Shown here piece by piece: positions 17,352-26,620 of a stretch of DNA of 64,000 nt. The stretch's first letter is position 1; every line of letters begins with the position of its first letter. The stretch is from Clostridia bacterium (GTDB lineage Bacteria; Bacillota; Clostridia; Oscillospirales; CAG-272). The stretch spans positions 1 to 64,000 of the forward strand of contig JAFVSI010000050.1 in the NCBI GenBank assembly GCA_017503865.1. The letters run 5' to 3'. The translations under genes were made by a program, and so were the position numbers. The notes beneath the pieces are model-generated. The model saw only the letters and a program-made list of their open reading frames with translations. It was not told where the DNA came from and did not search any database.

Positions 17352-19016
17352 ATGAACTATACCAAATATACAAGACAGTATTTTCCCGCTCCCTCTAAGA
17401 ACACCTCGTGGGTAGAGAAAAACTACATAGAAAATCCGCCCATATGGTGCTCGGTCGATCTTCGTGACGGAAACCAGTCGCTCATAATCCCTATGAGCCT
17501 TGAAGAAAAGCTTGAGTTTTTCAAGCTTCTCGTAAAAATAGGCTTCAAGGAAATAGAAGTAGGCTTTCCCGCAGCTTCGGAGACAGAGTATAACTTCCTT
17601 CGAACACTTATCGAGAAAAATCTCATTCCCGATGACGTAACCGTGCAGGTTCTTACCCAGTCCCGTGAGCATATCATTAAAAAGACCTTTGAGAGCCTTA
17701 AGGGTGCAAAGAATGCGATAGTTCACCTTTACAATTCGACCTCTGTCGCACAGCGTGAGCAGGTGTTTAAGAAGTCAAAAGAGGAGATTATCGCCATAGC
17801 TGTTCAGGGTGCTGAGCTTTTCAACAAATATAAAGAGGAACTTGGCGTAAACTATACGTTTGAATATTCTCCCGAGTCCTTTACGGGTACAGAGCCCGAG
17901 TTTGCACTTGAAATCTGCAACGCAGTGCTTGACGTATGGAAGCCCACTCCCGAGAATAAGGTTATTATAAACCTTCCCGTAACCGTTCAGGTATCAATGC
18001 CTCACGTTTACGCAAATCAGGTTCAGTATATGAATGACAACCTCAAATACCGCGAGAACGTAATCATTTCCTTGCATCCTCATAACGATAGAGGCTGTGC
18101 TGTGGCGGACGCCGAGATGGGCGTGCTTGCAGGCGGTGACAGAGTTGAGGGAACACTTTTCGGCAACGGAGAGAGAACGGGTAACGTTGACATTGTTACT
18201 ATGGCACTCAATATGTTCTCGCAGGGAATTGATCCGAAGCTTGATTTTTCGGATATGCCCTCGGTAACCGAGCTTTACGAAAAGGTTACGAGAATGCACG
18301 TTTACGAGCGTACCCCTTATGCGGGCAAGCTTGTGTTTGCGGCTTTCTCGGGCTCACATCAGGACGCAATCGCAAAGGGAATGAAATGGAGAGAGGACCA
18401 CACCTGCCGATATTGGACAGTGCCTTATCTTCCTATCGACCCCGAGGACGTAGGACGTGCTTACGAGACAGACGTTATCAGAATCAACTCCCAGTCGGGC
18501 AAGGGCGGTATCGGTTATCTGCTTGAGCACAACTTCGGTTATTCTATTCCTCTTGCTATGCGTGAGACAGTTGGATACACCGTTAAGGGCGTTTCCGACC
18601 ACACTCACAAGGAGCTTTCTCCCGACGAGGTGCACGAGGTATTCAAGGAGAAGTTCGTCAATATCAATACACCTGTCGAGATAGTCGATTACCACTTTGT
18701 GAGAACGGCAGACCGTATGAAGGCTATCGTTACACTCGACAAAAACGGCGAGCATCTTGACATTTCGGGCATTGGTAACGGACGTCTTGACGCTGTAAGT
18801 AATGCTCTTAAGCGTTACCTTGATATTGATTACTCAAACCTCACCTATACCGAGCACGCTCTCACAGCAGGCTCAAGCTCGGCGGCTGTAACCTACGTAA
18901 GTATTACTTTCCCTGACGGAAAGGTAAGCTGGGGTGTCGGTGTTCACGACGATATTATCGCAGCATCAATAAACGCACTTGTTTCTGCGATTAACAGAAA
19001 TCTTAACAAAAAATAA
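17352..19016 (+). CDS. leuA: 2-isopropylmalate synthase (LeuA2-type)
   Basis: A 554-residue enzyme condensing ketoisovalerate with acetyl-CoA. The N-terminal region resembles the long Corynebacterium/Mycobacterium-type LeuA. The metal- and substrate-binding DLRDGNQ motif is near residue 37, HxHND appears as LHPHNDRG (about 235), and GNGERTGN lies at about 272. A C-terminal regulatory domain (about 430-554) would sense leucine. It starts 18 bases after ilvD. CoA is a product, which links it to the coaX function upstream. Confidence 0.94.
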   Translation: MNYTKYTRQYFPAPSKNTSWVEKNYIENPPIWCSVDLRDGNQSLIIPMSLEEKLEFFKLLVKIGFKEIEVGFPAASETEYNFLRTLIEKNLIPDDVTVQVLTQSREHIIKKTFESLKGAKNAIVHLYNSTSVAQREQVFKKSKEEIIAIAVQGAELFNKYKEELGVNYTFEYSPESFTGTEPEFALEICNAVLDVWKPTPENKVIINLPVTVQVSMPHVYANQVQYMNDNLKYRENVIISLHPHNDRGCAVADAEMGVLAGGDRVEGTLFGNGERTGNVDIVTMALNMFSQGIDPKLDFSDMPSVTELYEKVTRMHVYERTPYAGKLVFAAFSGSHQDAIAKGMKWREDHTCRYWTVPYLPIDPEDVGRAYETDVIRINSQSGKGGIGYLLEHNFGYSIPLAMRETVGYTVKGVSDHTHKELSPDEVHEVFKEKFVNINTPVEIVDYHFVRTADRMKAIVTLDKNGEHLDISGIGNGRLDAVSNALKRYLDIDYSNLTYTEHALTAGSSSAAVTYVSITFPDGKVSWGVGVHDDIIAASINALVSAINRNLNKK

Positions 19017-19046
19017 ATTTGCATATACGAAAGGTAGAACGTCAAA

Positions 19047-20306
19047 ATGGGAATGACGATGACACAAAAGATCCTTGCACATCACGCAGGGCTTGAGTCG
19101 GTAAGAGCAGGACAGCTCATAATGGCAAAGCTCGACCTTGTGCTTGGAAACGATATTACTTCTCCCATTGCTATCAATGAGTTTGAGAAAAAGGGATTTA
19201 CAGGCGTATTTGATAAATCCAAGATAGCAATGGTAATGGACCACTTCGCACCTAACAAAGACATAAAAGCGGCAGAGCAGTGCAAGCAGTGCCGTGCCTT
19301 TGCAAAGACTTTTTCTATTGAGAATTACTATGACGTGGGCGAGATGGGCATTGAGCACGCCCTTCTTCCCGAAAAGGGACTTGTAGCTCCCGGAGAGCTC
19401 GTTATCGGAGCAGACTCTCACACCTGTACTTACGGTGCACTCGGTGCATTTTCAACGGGTGTCGGAAGTACCGATATGGCGGCGGGAATGGCAACGGGTA
19501 TGGCTTGGTTCAAGGTTCCTTCGGCAATTAAGTTTAATCTTATCGGTAAGCTCCAGCCCCTTGTTTCGGGTAAGGACGTTATCCTTCACATAATCGGCAA
19601 GATAGGCGTTGACGGAGCACTTTACAAGTCTATGGAATTTAGCGGAGAGGGACTTAAGTCTCTTTCCATTGACGACAGACTCTGTATGGCAAATATGGCT
19701 ATCGAGGCAGGAGCTAAGAACGGCATATTTGAAGTTGACGAGGTTACTCTTGCATACGTAAACGAGAGAGTTACAAGAGAATATAAGGTCTTTAAGGCAG
19801 ACGATGACGCAGAGTACGAAGAGGTAATTGACATCGACCTTTCGGCAATCGAGCCCACAGTTGCTTGCCCTCACCTTCCCGAGAACACAAAGAACGCCCG
19901 CGAGCTTACCGATATTAAGCCTGACCAGGTAGTTATCGGCTCTTGCACAAACGGAAGAATAAGCGATATGAAGGCGGCAGCAGAGATACTTCGCGGAAAG
20001 CATATCGCAGAGGGAATAAGATGTATCGTTATTCCTGCAACTCAGAAGATATACAAGGAATGTATCAAGGAAGGATATATCGACATTTTTATAGATGCGG
20101 GCTGTGTTGTTTCAACACCTACCTGCGGCCCTTGCCTTGGCGGATATATGGGTATTCTTGCTTCTGACGAAATTGCGGTTGCAACAACTAACCGTAATTT
20201 CGTAGGTAGAATGGGACACGTGACCTCGAAGATCTATCTTGCAAGTCCCGAGGTTGCGGCAGCAACGGCAGTTAAGGGTGCAATTTGCGACCCGAGAGAT
20301 CTTTGA
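19047..20306 (+). CDS. leuC: 3-isopropylmalate dehydratase, large subunit
   Basis: A 419-residue aconitase-family subunit holding a [4Fe-4S] cluster; it isomerises 2- to 3-isopropylmalate with LeuD. Cluster ligands are in GSCTNGR (about residue 299) and PTCGPCLGG (about residues 358-366). The length near 420 and the [10 protein letters not shown] start match the shorter LeuC form common in Clostridia and archaea rather than the 466-residue E. coli type. The AAAGG site is about 12 bases away, so MTMTQ a few codons later remains possible. Confidence 0.95.
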   Translation: MGMTMTQKILAHHAGLESVRAGQLIMAKLDLVLGNDITSPIAINEFEKKGFTGVFDKSKIAMVMDHFAPNKDIKAAEQCKQCRAFAKTFSIENYYDVGEMGIEHALLPEKGLVAPGELVIGADSHTCTYGALGAFSTGVGSTDMAAGMATGMAWFKVPSAIKFNLIGKLQPLVSGKDVILHIIGKIGVDGALYKSMEFSGEGLKSLSIDDRLCMANMAIEAGAKNGIFEVDEVTLAYVNERVTREYKVFKADDDAEYEEVIDIDLSAIEPTVACPHLPENTKNARELTDIKPDQVVIGSCTNGRISDMKAAAEILRGKHIAEGIRCIVIPATQKIYKECIKEGYIDIFIDAGCVVSTPTCGPCLGGYMGILASDEIAVATTNRNFVGRMGHVTSKIYLASPEVAAATAVKGAICDPRDL

Positions 20307-20321
20307 TAGGAGGGAACCCAA

Positions 20322-20807
20322 ATGAAAACAAACGGAACAGTACATAAGTACGGTGACAATATCGATACCGACGTAATAATTCCTGCTCGTTATCTCAATA
20401 CCGCCGACCACAAGGAGCTTGCTTCTCACTGTATGGAGGATATTGATAAGGACTTCGTAAAGAAGGTAAAGAGTGGCGATATTATCGTTGGCGGTGCAAA
20501 TTTCGGTTGCGGTTCTTCTCGTGAGCACGCTCCTATCGCAATTAAAAATTCAGGTGTTTCTTGCGTTATCGCAAAGACCTTTGCCCGTATCTTCTTCAGA
20601 AACTCAATAAATATCGGTCTGGCTATTCTTGAGTGCCCCGAGGCAAGTGAGAAAATCGAGAACGGTGACGAGGTGTCTATTGACTTCGATACAGGTGTTA
20701 TCACAAACCTCACAAAGAACGAAACGTATAAGGCAGAGCCTTTCCCCGAGTTCGTTAAGAAAATCATTGATGCGGATGGGCTTCTCAATTCACTCAAGAA
20801 AGGTTGA
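20322..20807 (+). CDS. leuD: 3-isopropylmalate dehydratase, small subunit
   Basis: A 161-residue swivel-domain partner of Leu[14 protein letters not shown] lies near the N-terminus and [15 protein letters not shown] (about residues 53-67) forms the substrate-binding loop. The short length matches the clostridial/archaeal two-subunit enzyme. GGAGGG lies upstream, and the gap from leuC is 15 bases. Confidence 0.96.
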   Translation: MKTNGTVHKYGDNIDTDVIIPARYLNTADHKELASHCMEDIDKDFVKKVKSGDIIVGGANFGCGSSREHAPIAIKNSGVSCVIAKTFARIFFRNSINIGLAILECPEASEKIENGDEVSIDFDTGVITNLTKNETYKAEPFPEFVKKIIDADGLLNSLKKG

Positions 20808-20815
20808 TAACTAAT

Positions 20816-21886
20816 ATGAAAAAGAATATTACAGTGCTTCGCGGCGACGGAATAGGTCCCGAGATAGTAAGCGAAGCAATAAAGGTGCTTAACAAGGTAG
20901 CGGAGAAGTTTTCTCACGAATTTAATTACACCGAGGTTGATATCGGCGGTTGCTCAATAGACAAATACGGTGTTCCGATAACAGAAGAGGGAATGGAAAA
21001 ATGTAAGGCGGCAGACAGTGTGCTTCTCGGTGCTGTCGGTGGACCTAAGTGGGATAACGTTGATCCCTCTATTCGCCCCGAAAAGGCGTTGCTTGCAGTA
21101 AGAAAGGAATTGAACCTTTTTGCAAATCTCCGTCCCACAAAGCTTTTCCCTCAGCTCGCTTCGTCATCTCCTCTTAAGGAAACGGTAGTTGGCAACGGAA
21201 TAGACCTTATGATAGTTCGTGAGCTTACGGGCGGTATCTATTTCGGCAAGAGAAGAACCGAAGAGATTGACGGAGTTAAGGTTGCAACCGATGAAATGAC
21301 ATACAGCGTTCCCGAAATCGAGAGAATCGGTAGAGTTGCGTTTGAGAGTGCAAGAAAGCGTGGCGGCAAGCTCGCTTCTGTTGATAAGGCGAACGTGCTT
21401 GATTCTTCAAGACTTTGGAGAGCAACTATGCACAAGCTCGCAGAGGAGTACAGCGACGTTGAGTACAGCGACATTCTTGTTGACAATACCGCAATGCAGC
21501 TTATAAAGAACCCCTCTCAGTTTGACGTTATCGTTACCGAAAATATGTTCGGTGATATACTTTCCGATGAGGCAAGTATGCTCACGGGTTCGATCGGTAT
21601 GATGCCTTCGGCAAGTCTTTCGGATACTACACTCGGCATGTACGAACCCATTCACGGTTCGGCTCCCGATATTGCGGGAATGGATATAGCAAACCCGATA
21701 GGTACTATTATGTCGGCAGCTATGATGCTTCGCTACTCTTTCGATATGCCGGCAGAGGCAGACGCTATTGAAGCGGCAGTAAACAAGGCGCTTGATGACG
21801 GATACAGAACGGGTGACATAATGCAAGAGGGCAAGACTAAGGTTTCTTGCTCCGAGATGGGAAATATTATTGCGGCAAATATTTGA
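20816..21886 (+). CDS. leuB: 3-isopropylmalate dehydrogenase
   Basis: A 356-residue NAD-dependent oxidative decarboxylase giving 2-ketoisocaproate. It begins LRGDGIGPEIV, carries the arginine-containing RELTGGIYFGKRR segment (about residue 135), SVDKANVLDSSRLWR, and the cofactor-binding GSIGMMPSASL and IHGSAPDIAG motifs. A TTG at 20804 in frame overlaps the leuD stop, but the ATG at 20816 gives the typical MKKNITVL start; its ribosome binding site is weak and translation may be coupled to leuD. Confidence 0.95.
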   Translation: MKKNITVLRGDGIGPEIVSEAIKVLNKVAEKFSHEFNYTEVDIGGCSIDKYGVPITEEGMEKCKAADSVLLGAVGGPKWDNVDPSIRPEKALLAVRKELNLFANLRPTKLFPQLASSSPLKETVVGNGIDLMIVRELTGGIYFGKRRTEEIDGVKVATDEMTYSVPEIERIGRVAFESARKRGGKLASVDKANVLDSSRLWRATMHKLAEEYSDVEYSDILVDNTAMQLIKNPSQFDVIVTENMFGDILSDEASMLTGSIGMMPSASLSDTTLGMYEPIHGSAPDIAGMDIANPIGTIMSAAMMLRYSFDMPAEADAIEAAVNKALDDGYRTGDIMQEGKTKVSCSEMGNIIAANI

Positions 21887-21918
21887 GTGTTGCCGAAAAA
21901 GAAAGGATATGATTTTTA

Positions 21919-22989
21919 ATGCTTAACATTAAGTATGAACTCGTAGAAAACAGAAAAGCAAAGCCCGATGAGAATTCGCTTGGCTTTGGCAGATATTTTA
22001 CAGACCACATGTTCATTATGGATTATACCGACGGTAAGGGTTGGCACGATGCAAGAATCGTTCCTTACGGCCCGCTCTCTCTTGACCCCGCTTGTATGGT
22101 ATTCCACTATGCGCAGGAAATGTTCGAGGGACTTAAGGCGTACAGAACCGCTGACGGCACTGTTCAGCTCTTCAGACCTGACAAGAACATTGAGAGAATG
22201 AATAACACAAACGAGCGTTTGTGTATCCCGAAGCTCGATCCTGCTGATGTTCTTGATGCAATAAAGGCACTCGTTGCTACTGAGGAAGCTTGGGTACCAT
22301 CGCTTGAGGGAACGTCTCTCTACATTCGTCCCTTTATAATTGCGACTGATGTTCAGCTTGGCGTTCACCCCTCGCATACTTATAAGTTTATGATAATTCT
22401 TTCTCCTGTTGGTTCTTATTATCCCGAGGGAATAAAGCCCGTAAAGATATTCGTTGAAAACGAGTACGTAAGAGCAGTAAAGGGCGGAACCGGCTTTGCA
22501 AAGGTCGGCGGAAACTACGCTTGCTCCCTTATCGGTCAGAAGAAAGCTGAAGAAATGGGATATTCGCAGGTGCTTTGGCTTGACGGAATTGAGCATAAGT
22601 ACATCGACGAGGTTGGTGCGATGAACGTGTTCTTCGTTATAAACGGAAAGATAATCACTCCCTCGCTTGCTGAGGGAAGCATTCTCCCCGGCGTTACAAG
22701 AGCGTCCTGTATAGAGCTTCTTCGTGATATGGGTTACGAGGTTGAAGAGAGAAAGCTCTCAATCACCGAGGTTGAAGAGGCATACAAGAACGGCACTCTT
22801 AACGAGGCGTTCGGTACGGGAACTGCGGCTGTCGTATCTCCTATGGGACTTCTTGACAACGGCAAGGAAAAGATGGTTATAAACAATGAAGAAATAGGAC
22901 CGGTTGCACAAAAGCTTTACGATACACTCACAGGAATTCAGTGGGGTAAGGTAGAGGACAAGTACGGCTGGACCGTAAAGGTTAAATAA
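21919..22989 (+). CDS. ilvE: Branched-chain amino acid aminotransferase
   Basis: A 356-residue fold-type IV PLP transaminase that makes Leu, Ile and Val from their keto acids. Motifs include FEGLKAYR (about residue 75), FIIATD, AKVGGNYACSL with the PLP lysine (about 194-204), QVLWLDG and EVGAMNVFFV. The C-terminal GTGTAAVVSP loop binds phosphate. It is the last gene of the ilv-leu operon and is followed by a strong terminator. Confidence 0.96.
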   Translation: MLNIKYELVENRKAKPDENSLGFGRYFTDHMFIMDYTDGKGWHDARIVPYGPLSLDPACMVFHYAQEMFEGLKAYRTADGTVQLFRPDKNIERMNNTNERLCIPKLDPADVLDAIKALVATEEAWVPSLEGTSLYIRPFIIATDVQLGVHPSHTYKFMIILSPVGSYYPEGIKPVKIFVENEYVRAVKGGTGFAKVGGNYACSLIGQKKAEEMGYSQVLWLDGIEHKYIDEVGAMNVFFVINGKIITPSLAEGSILPGVTRASCIELLRDMGYEVEERKLSITEVEEAYKNGTLNEAFGTGTAAVVSPMGLLDNGKEKMVINNEEIGPVAQKLYDTLTGIQWGKVEDKYGWTVKVK

Positions 22990-22993
22990 TTAA

Positions 22994-23028
22994 AAAAAGA
23001 AGCTGACGCTGTCAGCTTCTTTTTCTTT
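22994..23028 (+). terminator. Terminator of the ilv-leu operon
   Basis: AAAAAGAAGCTGAC pairs with GTCAGCTTCTTTTT around a 3-base loop, with further T-rich sequence, 4 bases after the ilvE stop. Confidence 0.9.
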
Positions 23029-23054
23029 ACAAAAAACTCAAAATATGCTACAAT
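23026..23054 (+). promoter_or_regulatory. Sigma-A promoter for the 189-residue hypothetical gene
   Basis: TTTACA and TACAAT with 17-base spacing, ending about 30 bases before the start codon. Confidence 0.65.
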
Positions 23055-23083
23055 AATATCAGTTAAATTTTTTGGGGGTACAA

Positions 23084-23653
23084 ATGCTGTACTTATTTAT
23101 AATTTTGTTCCTTGCGGCACTGCTTTTGTGGCAGTACGAAAGGATAGCTTTCACAAGAGTTATAACAGTTTTAAAGATAAAAAAGCTTTGCCGTGAGCGA
23201 GGCTTGAAATTCAAGGTAATAAACCGTGTGTATCCTTTTTCAAAAAATCAAAAAAACGAATTTGATTTTATCATCAAAATCGGAAGAACGGTAGTGCCCG
23301 TAAAATTCTTTTCGGCAATATCAAAAAGGGATACTATAATTTTCGATAGAACGGGAAAAATATGTTTTATAAGAAAATACAAAAGGGTATTTGACAGCGA
23401 CAAAAAGCAAATGGTTAAAACCGTTAAAACTGTTAAGAAAATGCCCTTGATGAGACTCAGAAAAAAAGCTGTTTCCGAGAGGGATACCTGCTTTCCCGTA
23501 TTCTTGAACGCCCCGAGCTATAACACGGTGCTTCAAAGAGACGAGAGAGGGAATATAGCAAACTTTTATGATGGTCCGAACCGTGTTTTAGGCTGCAATT
23601 TTCTCGACACCAAGACCTTTCTCGAGCTTATAAGGGTGTATGATGAGGGATAG
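23084..23653 (+). CDS. Membrane-anchored basic protein of unknown function
   Basis: A 189-residue protein I do not recognise. The ATG at 23084 follows TTGGGGG by 7 bases; a TTG at 23072 in frame is less likely. One N-terminal membrane helix (about residues 2-17) is followed by a very basic cytoplasmic part with FDFIIKIGRTVVPVKFF, a strand pattern reminiscent of nuclease-like folds, then VKTVKTVKKMPLMRLRKK. No catalytic motif is convincing. It has its own promoter and stands alone between the ilv-leu operon and the sugar cassette. Confidence 0.7.
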   Translation: MLYLFIILFLAALLLWQYERIAFTRVITVLKIKKLCRERGLKFKVINRVYPFSKNQKNEFDFIIKIGRTVVPVKFFSAISKRDTIIFDRTGKICFIRKYKRVFDSDKKQMVKTVKTVKKMPLMRLRKKAVSERDTCFPVFLNAPSYNTVLQRDERGNIANFYDGPNRVLGCNFLDTKTFLELIRVYDEG

Positions 23654-23692
23654 GGCGGCTCAGCCTCTCGTCAATAAAATACGTCAAAGTGA

Positions 23693-23721
23693 TTGACTTT
23701 TCTTTTTTGCTATGGTATGAT
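23693..23721 (+). promoter_or_regulatory. Sigma-A promoter for the CDP-sugar operon
   Basis: TTGACT and TATGAT with 17-base spacing, about 65 bases before the rfbF start. Confidence 0.75.
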
Positions 23722-23784
23722 GTAATTTGGATGGGAGTGTTTACAGTTTTTCCAAAAGATTAAAAAAGAAAGGTGTAAAACAAA

Positions 23785-24567
23785 ATGAAAGTTGTAATTC
23801 TCGCCGGTGGTTTTGGAACTCGTATTTCCGAAGAATCTCACCTTAAGCCCAAACCGATGATAGAGATAGGCGGTATGCCTATTCTTTGGCATATAATGAA
23901 GAGCTATTCCGCACACGGCTACGATGATTTCATAATTTGTGCGGGATACAAGCAGCATATTATTAAGGAATTTTTCTATAATTATTTCATTCGTTCGTCT
24001 GACGTTACCTTTGATTTTTCAAAGCATACCGACAGACTTAAGGTTCATAATACAGATGCTGAGCCTTGGAAGATAACCGTAGTTGATACGGGGCTTGAAA
24101 CGATGACGGGCGGAAGAATTAAGAGAATCAAGAAGTATCTTGATTCCGACGAGCCCTTTATGCTCACTTACGGAGACGGTGTTTGCGACGTTGATATGAG
24201 AGATATTGAGGCGTTCCACCGCTCACATGGCAAGCTTGCAACGATGACTGTCGTTCAGGCAAGTCAGCGTTTTGGCGTAATTAAAATGAATAAAGACGGA
24301 GCAGTATCCGCTTTCAGAGAGAAGAACGATCTTGACGGAATCCCGATAAACGGTGGATTTATGGTGCTTGATCCCAAGATAATCGACGAGTATATCGAGG
24401 GAGACGAGACTGTCTTTGAAAAGGATTCTCTTGAAAGAATCGCACAGGACGGGCAGCTTATGGCATTCCGTCACGACGGATTCTGGCAGTGTATGGATAC
24501 ACAGAGAGACAAGGAAGCACTTGAAAAGATCTGGAAGCGTGGAGAAGCTCCTTGGAAGAAGTGGTAA
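23785..24567 (+). CDS. rfbF: Glucose-1-phosphate cytidylyltransferase
   Basis: A 260-residue nucleotidyltransferase that makes CDP-glucose from CTP and glucose-1-phosphate. It starts with LAGGFGTRISEES, the CTP-binding loop, followed by KPKPMIEIGG, a sequence typical of RfbF, and LTYGDGVCDVD around the metal-binding Asp (about residues 127-137). Length matches the family. AAAGGTG precedes the start. The next gene uses its product directly. Confidence 0.93.
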   Translation: MKVVILAGGFGTRISEESHLKPKPMIEIGGMPILWHIMKSYSAHGYDDFIICAGYKQHIIKEFFYNYFIRSSDVTFDFSKHTDRLKVHNTDAEPWKITVVDTGLETMTGGRIKRIKKYLDSDEPFMLTYGDGVCDVDMRDIEAFHRSHGKLATMTVVQASQRFGVIKMNKDGAVSAFREKNDLDGIPINGGFMVLDPKIIDEYIEGDETVFEKDSLERIAQDGQLMAFRHDGFWQCMDTQRDKEALEKIWKRGEAPWKKW

Positions 24568-24569
24568 AA

Positions 24570-25643
24570 ATGTTTGATTTAAGCTTTTATAAGGGTAAAA
24601 GAGTTTTCGTAACGGGACACACGGGGTTTAAGGGCTCTTGGCTTTGCCGAGTGCTTGAGAACGCGGGTGCCACAGTTTACGGTTATTCTCTTAATCCACC
24701 TACCGATCCCTCGCTTTTTGAGCTTTCAGGCGTGGGAAAATATATGACCTCTTATATCGGGGACATAAGAGATTTTGAAAATCTAAAAAAATGCTTTTTT
24801 GAGGCAGATCCCGAGATAGTATTGCACCTTGCGGCACAGCCAATTGTGAGAGACAGCTACAAGGAACCAAGATATACCTATGAAACTAACGTAATGGGTA
24901 CGGTCAATATCCTTGAATGCGTAAGGCTTTCAAAGAACGTTAAATCGTTCTTGAACGTTACTACCGATAAGGTGTATAAGAATAACGAGTGGGAATGGGG
25001 ATACCGTGAGAATGAGATGCTCGACGGTTTTGATCCTTATTCTAACAGTAAATCCTGCTCCGAGCTCGTTACGCATTGTTATAACGATTCCTTTTTTGCC
25101 GACAGAAGCGTAGCGATCTCAACGGCACGTGCGGGTAACGTTATAGGCGGTGGAGATTTTGCAAACGACAGAATTATCCCCGACTGTATAAGAGCGGCAC
25201 TTGCCAAAAAGGACATTGTTGTCCGCAATCCGTTCTCGACAAGACCTTATCAGCACGTTATGGAGCCTATCTTTGCTTATCTTATGATAGCGGCACTTCA
25301 GTACGAAGATAGCAAGTATGCGGGTTACTACAACGTAGGCCCCGATGAGTGCGATTGCTTACGCACGGGGGAGCTTGTGGATCTGTTCTGCGAGACCTTC
25401 GGCGAGGGCATTAAGTGGATAAACAAGTACGATGGCGGTCCTCACGAGGCAAACTTCCTAAAGCTTGATTGCTCAAAGTTGAAGTCTGTCTTTTCTTGGT
25501 CACCCGTTTGGCATATAACCGATGCCGTCGAAAAGACGGTCGAATGGTCAAAGGCGTGGGCTGAAGGAAAAGACGTTCTTGCGTGTATGGACAAGCAGAT
25601 CGAGGAGTTTATTTCGGTATCAAAGTGGATGAATAAAAATTAA
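24570..25643 (+). CDS. rfbG: CDP-glucose 4,6-dehydratase
   Basis: A 357-residue extended SDR enzyme giving CDP-4-keto-6-deoxyglucose. The NAD motif is GHTGFKGSW (about residues 15-23), followed by HLAAQPIVRDSY, STDK-like NVTTDKVY, and the YSNSK active-site motif (about residue 152), all characteristic of RfbG. The ATG at 24570 begins 2 bases after the rfbF stop; an in-frame TTG at 24552 would overlap rfbF and is less likely. Confidence 0.92.
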   Translation: MFDLSFYKGKRVFVTGHTGFKGSWLCRVLENAGATVYGYSLNPPTDPSLFELSGVGKYMTSYIGDIRDFENLKKCFFEADPEIVLHLAAQPIVRDSYKEPRYTYETNVMGTVNILECVRLSKNVKSFLNVTTDKVYKNNEWEWGYRENEMLDGFDPYSNSKSCSELVTHCYNDSFFADRSVAISTARAGNVIGGGDFANDRIIPDCIRAALAKKDIVVRNPFSTRPYQHVMEPIFAYLMIAALQYEDSKYAGYYNVGPDECDCLRTGELVDLFCETFGEGIKWINKYDGGPHEANFLKLDCSKLKSVFSWSPVWHITDAVEKTVEWSKAWAEGKDVLACMDKQIEEFISVSKWMNKN

Positions 25644-25693
25644 AGGCAGGTCAGCGTCAATTTTGGTGCTGACCTTGCTTATGAGGAGACTGT

Positions 25694-26620
25694 ATGAAGG
25701 CTGTCATAACAGGGGCAACGGGTGCTATTGGAATGGCACTTCTTGAGTTGCTTGAGAAAAATAAAATAGAAACGCTCGTTCTTTGCCGAAATGAGTCTTC
25801 GCGTGCCGAAAGGATAATGGAGAGCAAGTATATAAAAAAGGCGGATTGCTCACTCGATGAATTAAACTCTTTTAAAGCCGATAGTGAGTATGACGTGTTC
25901 TTTCACTTCGCGTGGGACGGAACGTTTGGTGAGACGAGAGACGACCTATACTTGCAAGCTGACAACGTAAAATATACGCTTGATGCGGTAAATCTTGCGA
26001 AAAGGCTCGGCTGTAAAACCTTCATCGGTGCGGGCTCACAAGCGGAGTACGGCAAGTGCGAGGGGATTGTTTCACCCGAAACACCTACCTTTCCCGAGAT
26101 GGGATACGGAATCGCAAAGCTTTCGGCTGGACTTCTGAGCCGCGAGGAAGCTCACAAGATAGGAGTTCGACATATCTGGGTGAGAATTTTCAGCATTTAC
26201 GGCCCTTACGATACAGACAGAACAATGGTGATGTCAACTGTACGCAAGCTACTTTCGGGTGAAACTCCTGCATTTACCCCTGCCGAGCAGATGTGGGATT
26301 ATCTATACAGCAAGGACGCGGCAAGGGCATTTCTTTGCCTTGCCGAGAAGGGAAGAGACGGTGCGGTTTACTGTCTCGGAAGCGGCTCTGCAAGACCTCT
26401 AAAGGACTATATAACCGAGATAAGAGACGAAATAGACAAGGATGCTGCTCTCGATATAGGTGCAATTCCTTACAATCTAAAGCAAACGATGTTCCTTCAG
26501 GCTGATATTTCGAAGCTTATAGAAGATACAGGGTTTAGTCCCGAATATTCCTTTAAAGACGGAATACGTGAAACGGTAGCTTTTGCAAAAGACTTTTCAA
26601 GTAAAGAAAGGCGAAATTAA
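25694..26620 (+). CDS. NAD-dependent sugar epimerase/ketoreductase (extended SDR)
   Basis: A 308-residue Rossmann enzyme with GATGAIG at residues 7-13 and a catalytic YGIAK (about residues 138-142). In related cassettes the SDR after RfbG reduces the 4-keto group to finish a CDP-deoxysugar. The 3-dehydratase RfbH needed for 3,6-dideoxyhexoses is not in this window, so the product would be a CDP-6-deoxyhexose unless RfbH is encoded elsewhere. Stop and next start are directly adjacent. Confidence 0.8.
   Translation: MKAVITGATGAIGMALLELLEKNKIETLVLCRNESSRAERIMESKYIKKADCSLDELNSFKADSEYDVFFHFAWDGTFGETRDDLYLQADNVKYTLDAVNLAKRLGCKTFIGAGSQAEYGKCEGIVSPETPTFPEMGYGIAKLSAGLLSREEAHKIGVRHIWVRIFSIYGPYDTDRTMVMSTVRKLLSGETPAFTPAEQMWDYLYSKDAARAFLCLAEKGRDGAVYCLGSGSARPLKDYITEIRDEIDKDAALDIGAIPYNLKQTMFLQADISKLIEDTGFSPEYSFKDGIRETVAFAKDFSSKERRN

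Noticed and set aside
16659..17726. 355-codon minus-strand frame across ilvD and leuA
   Set aside because: It spans the ends of two well-supported genes on the other strand and contains no motif.
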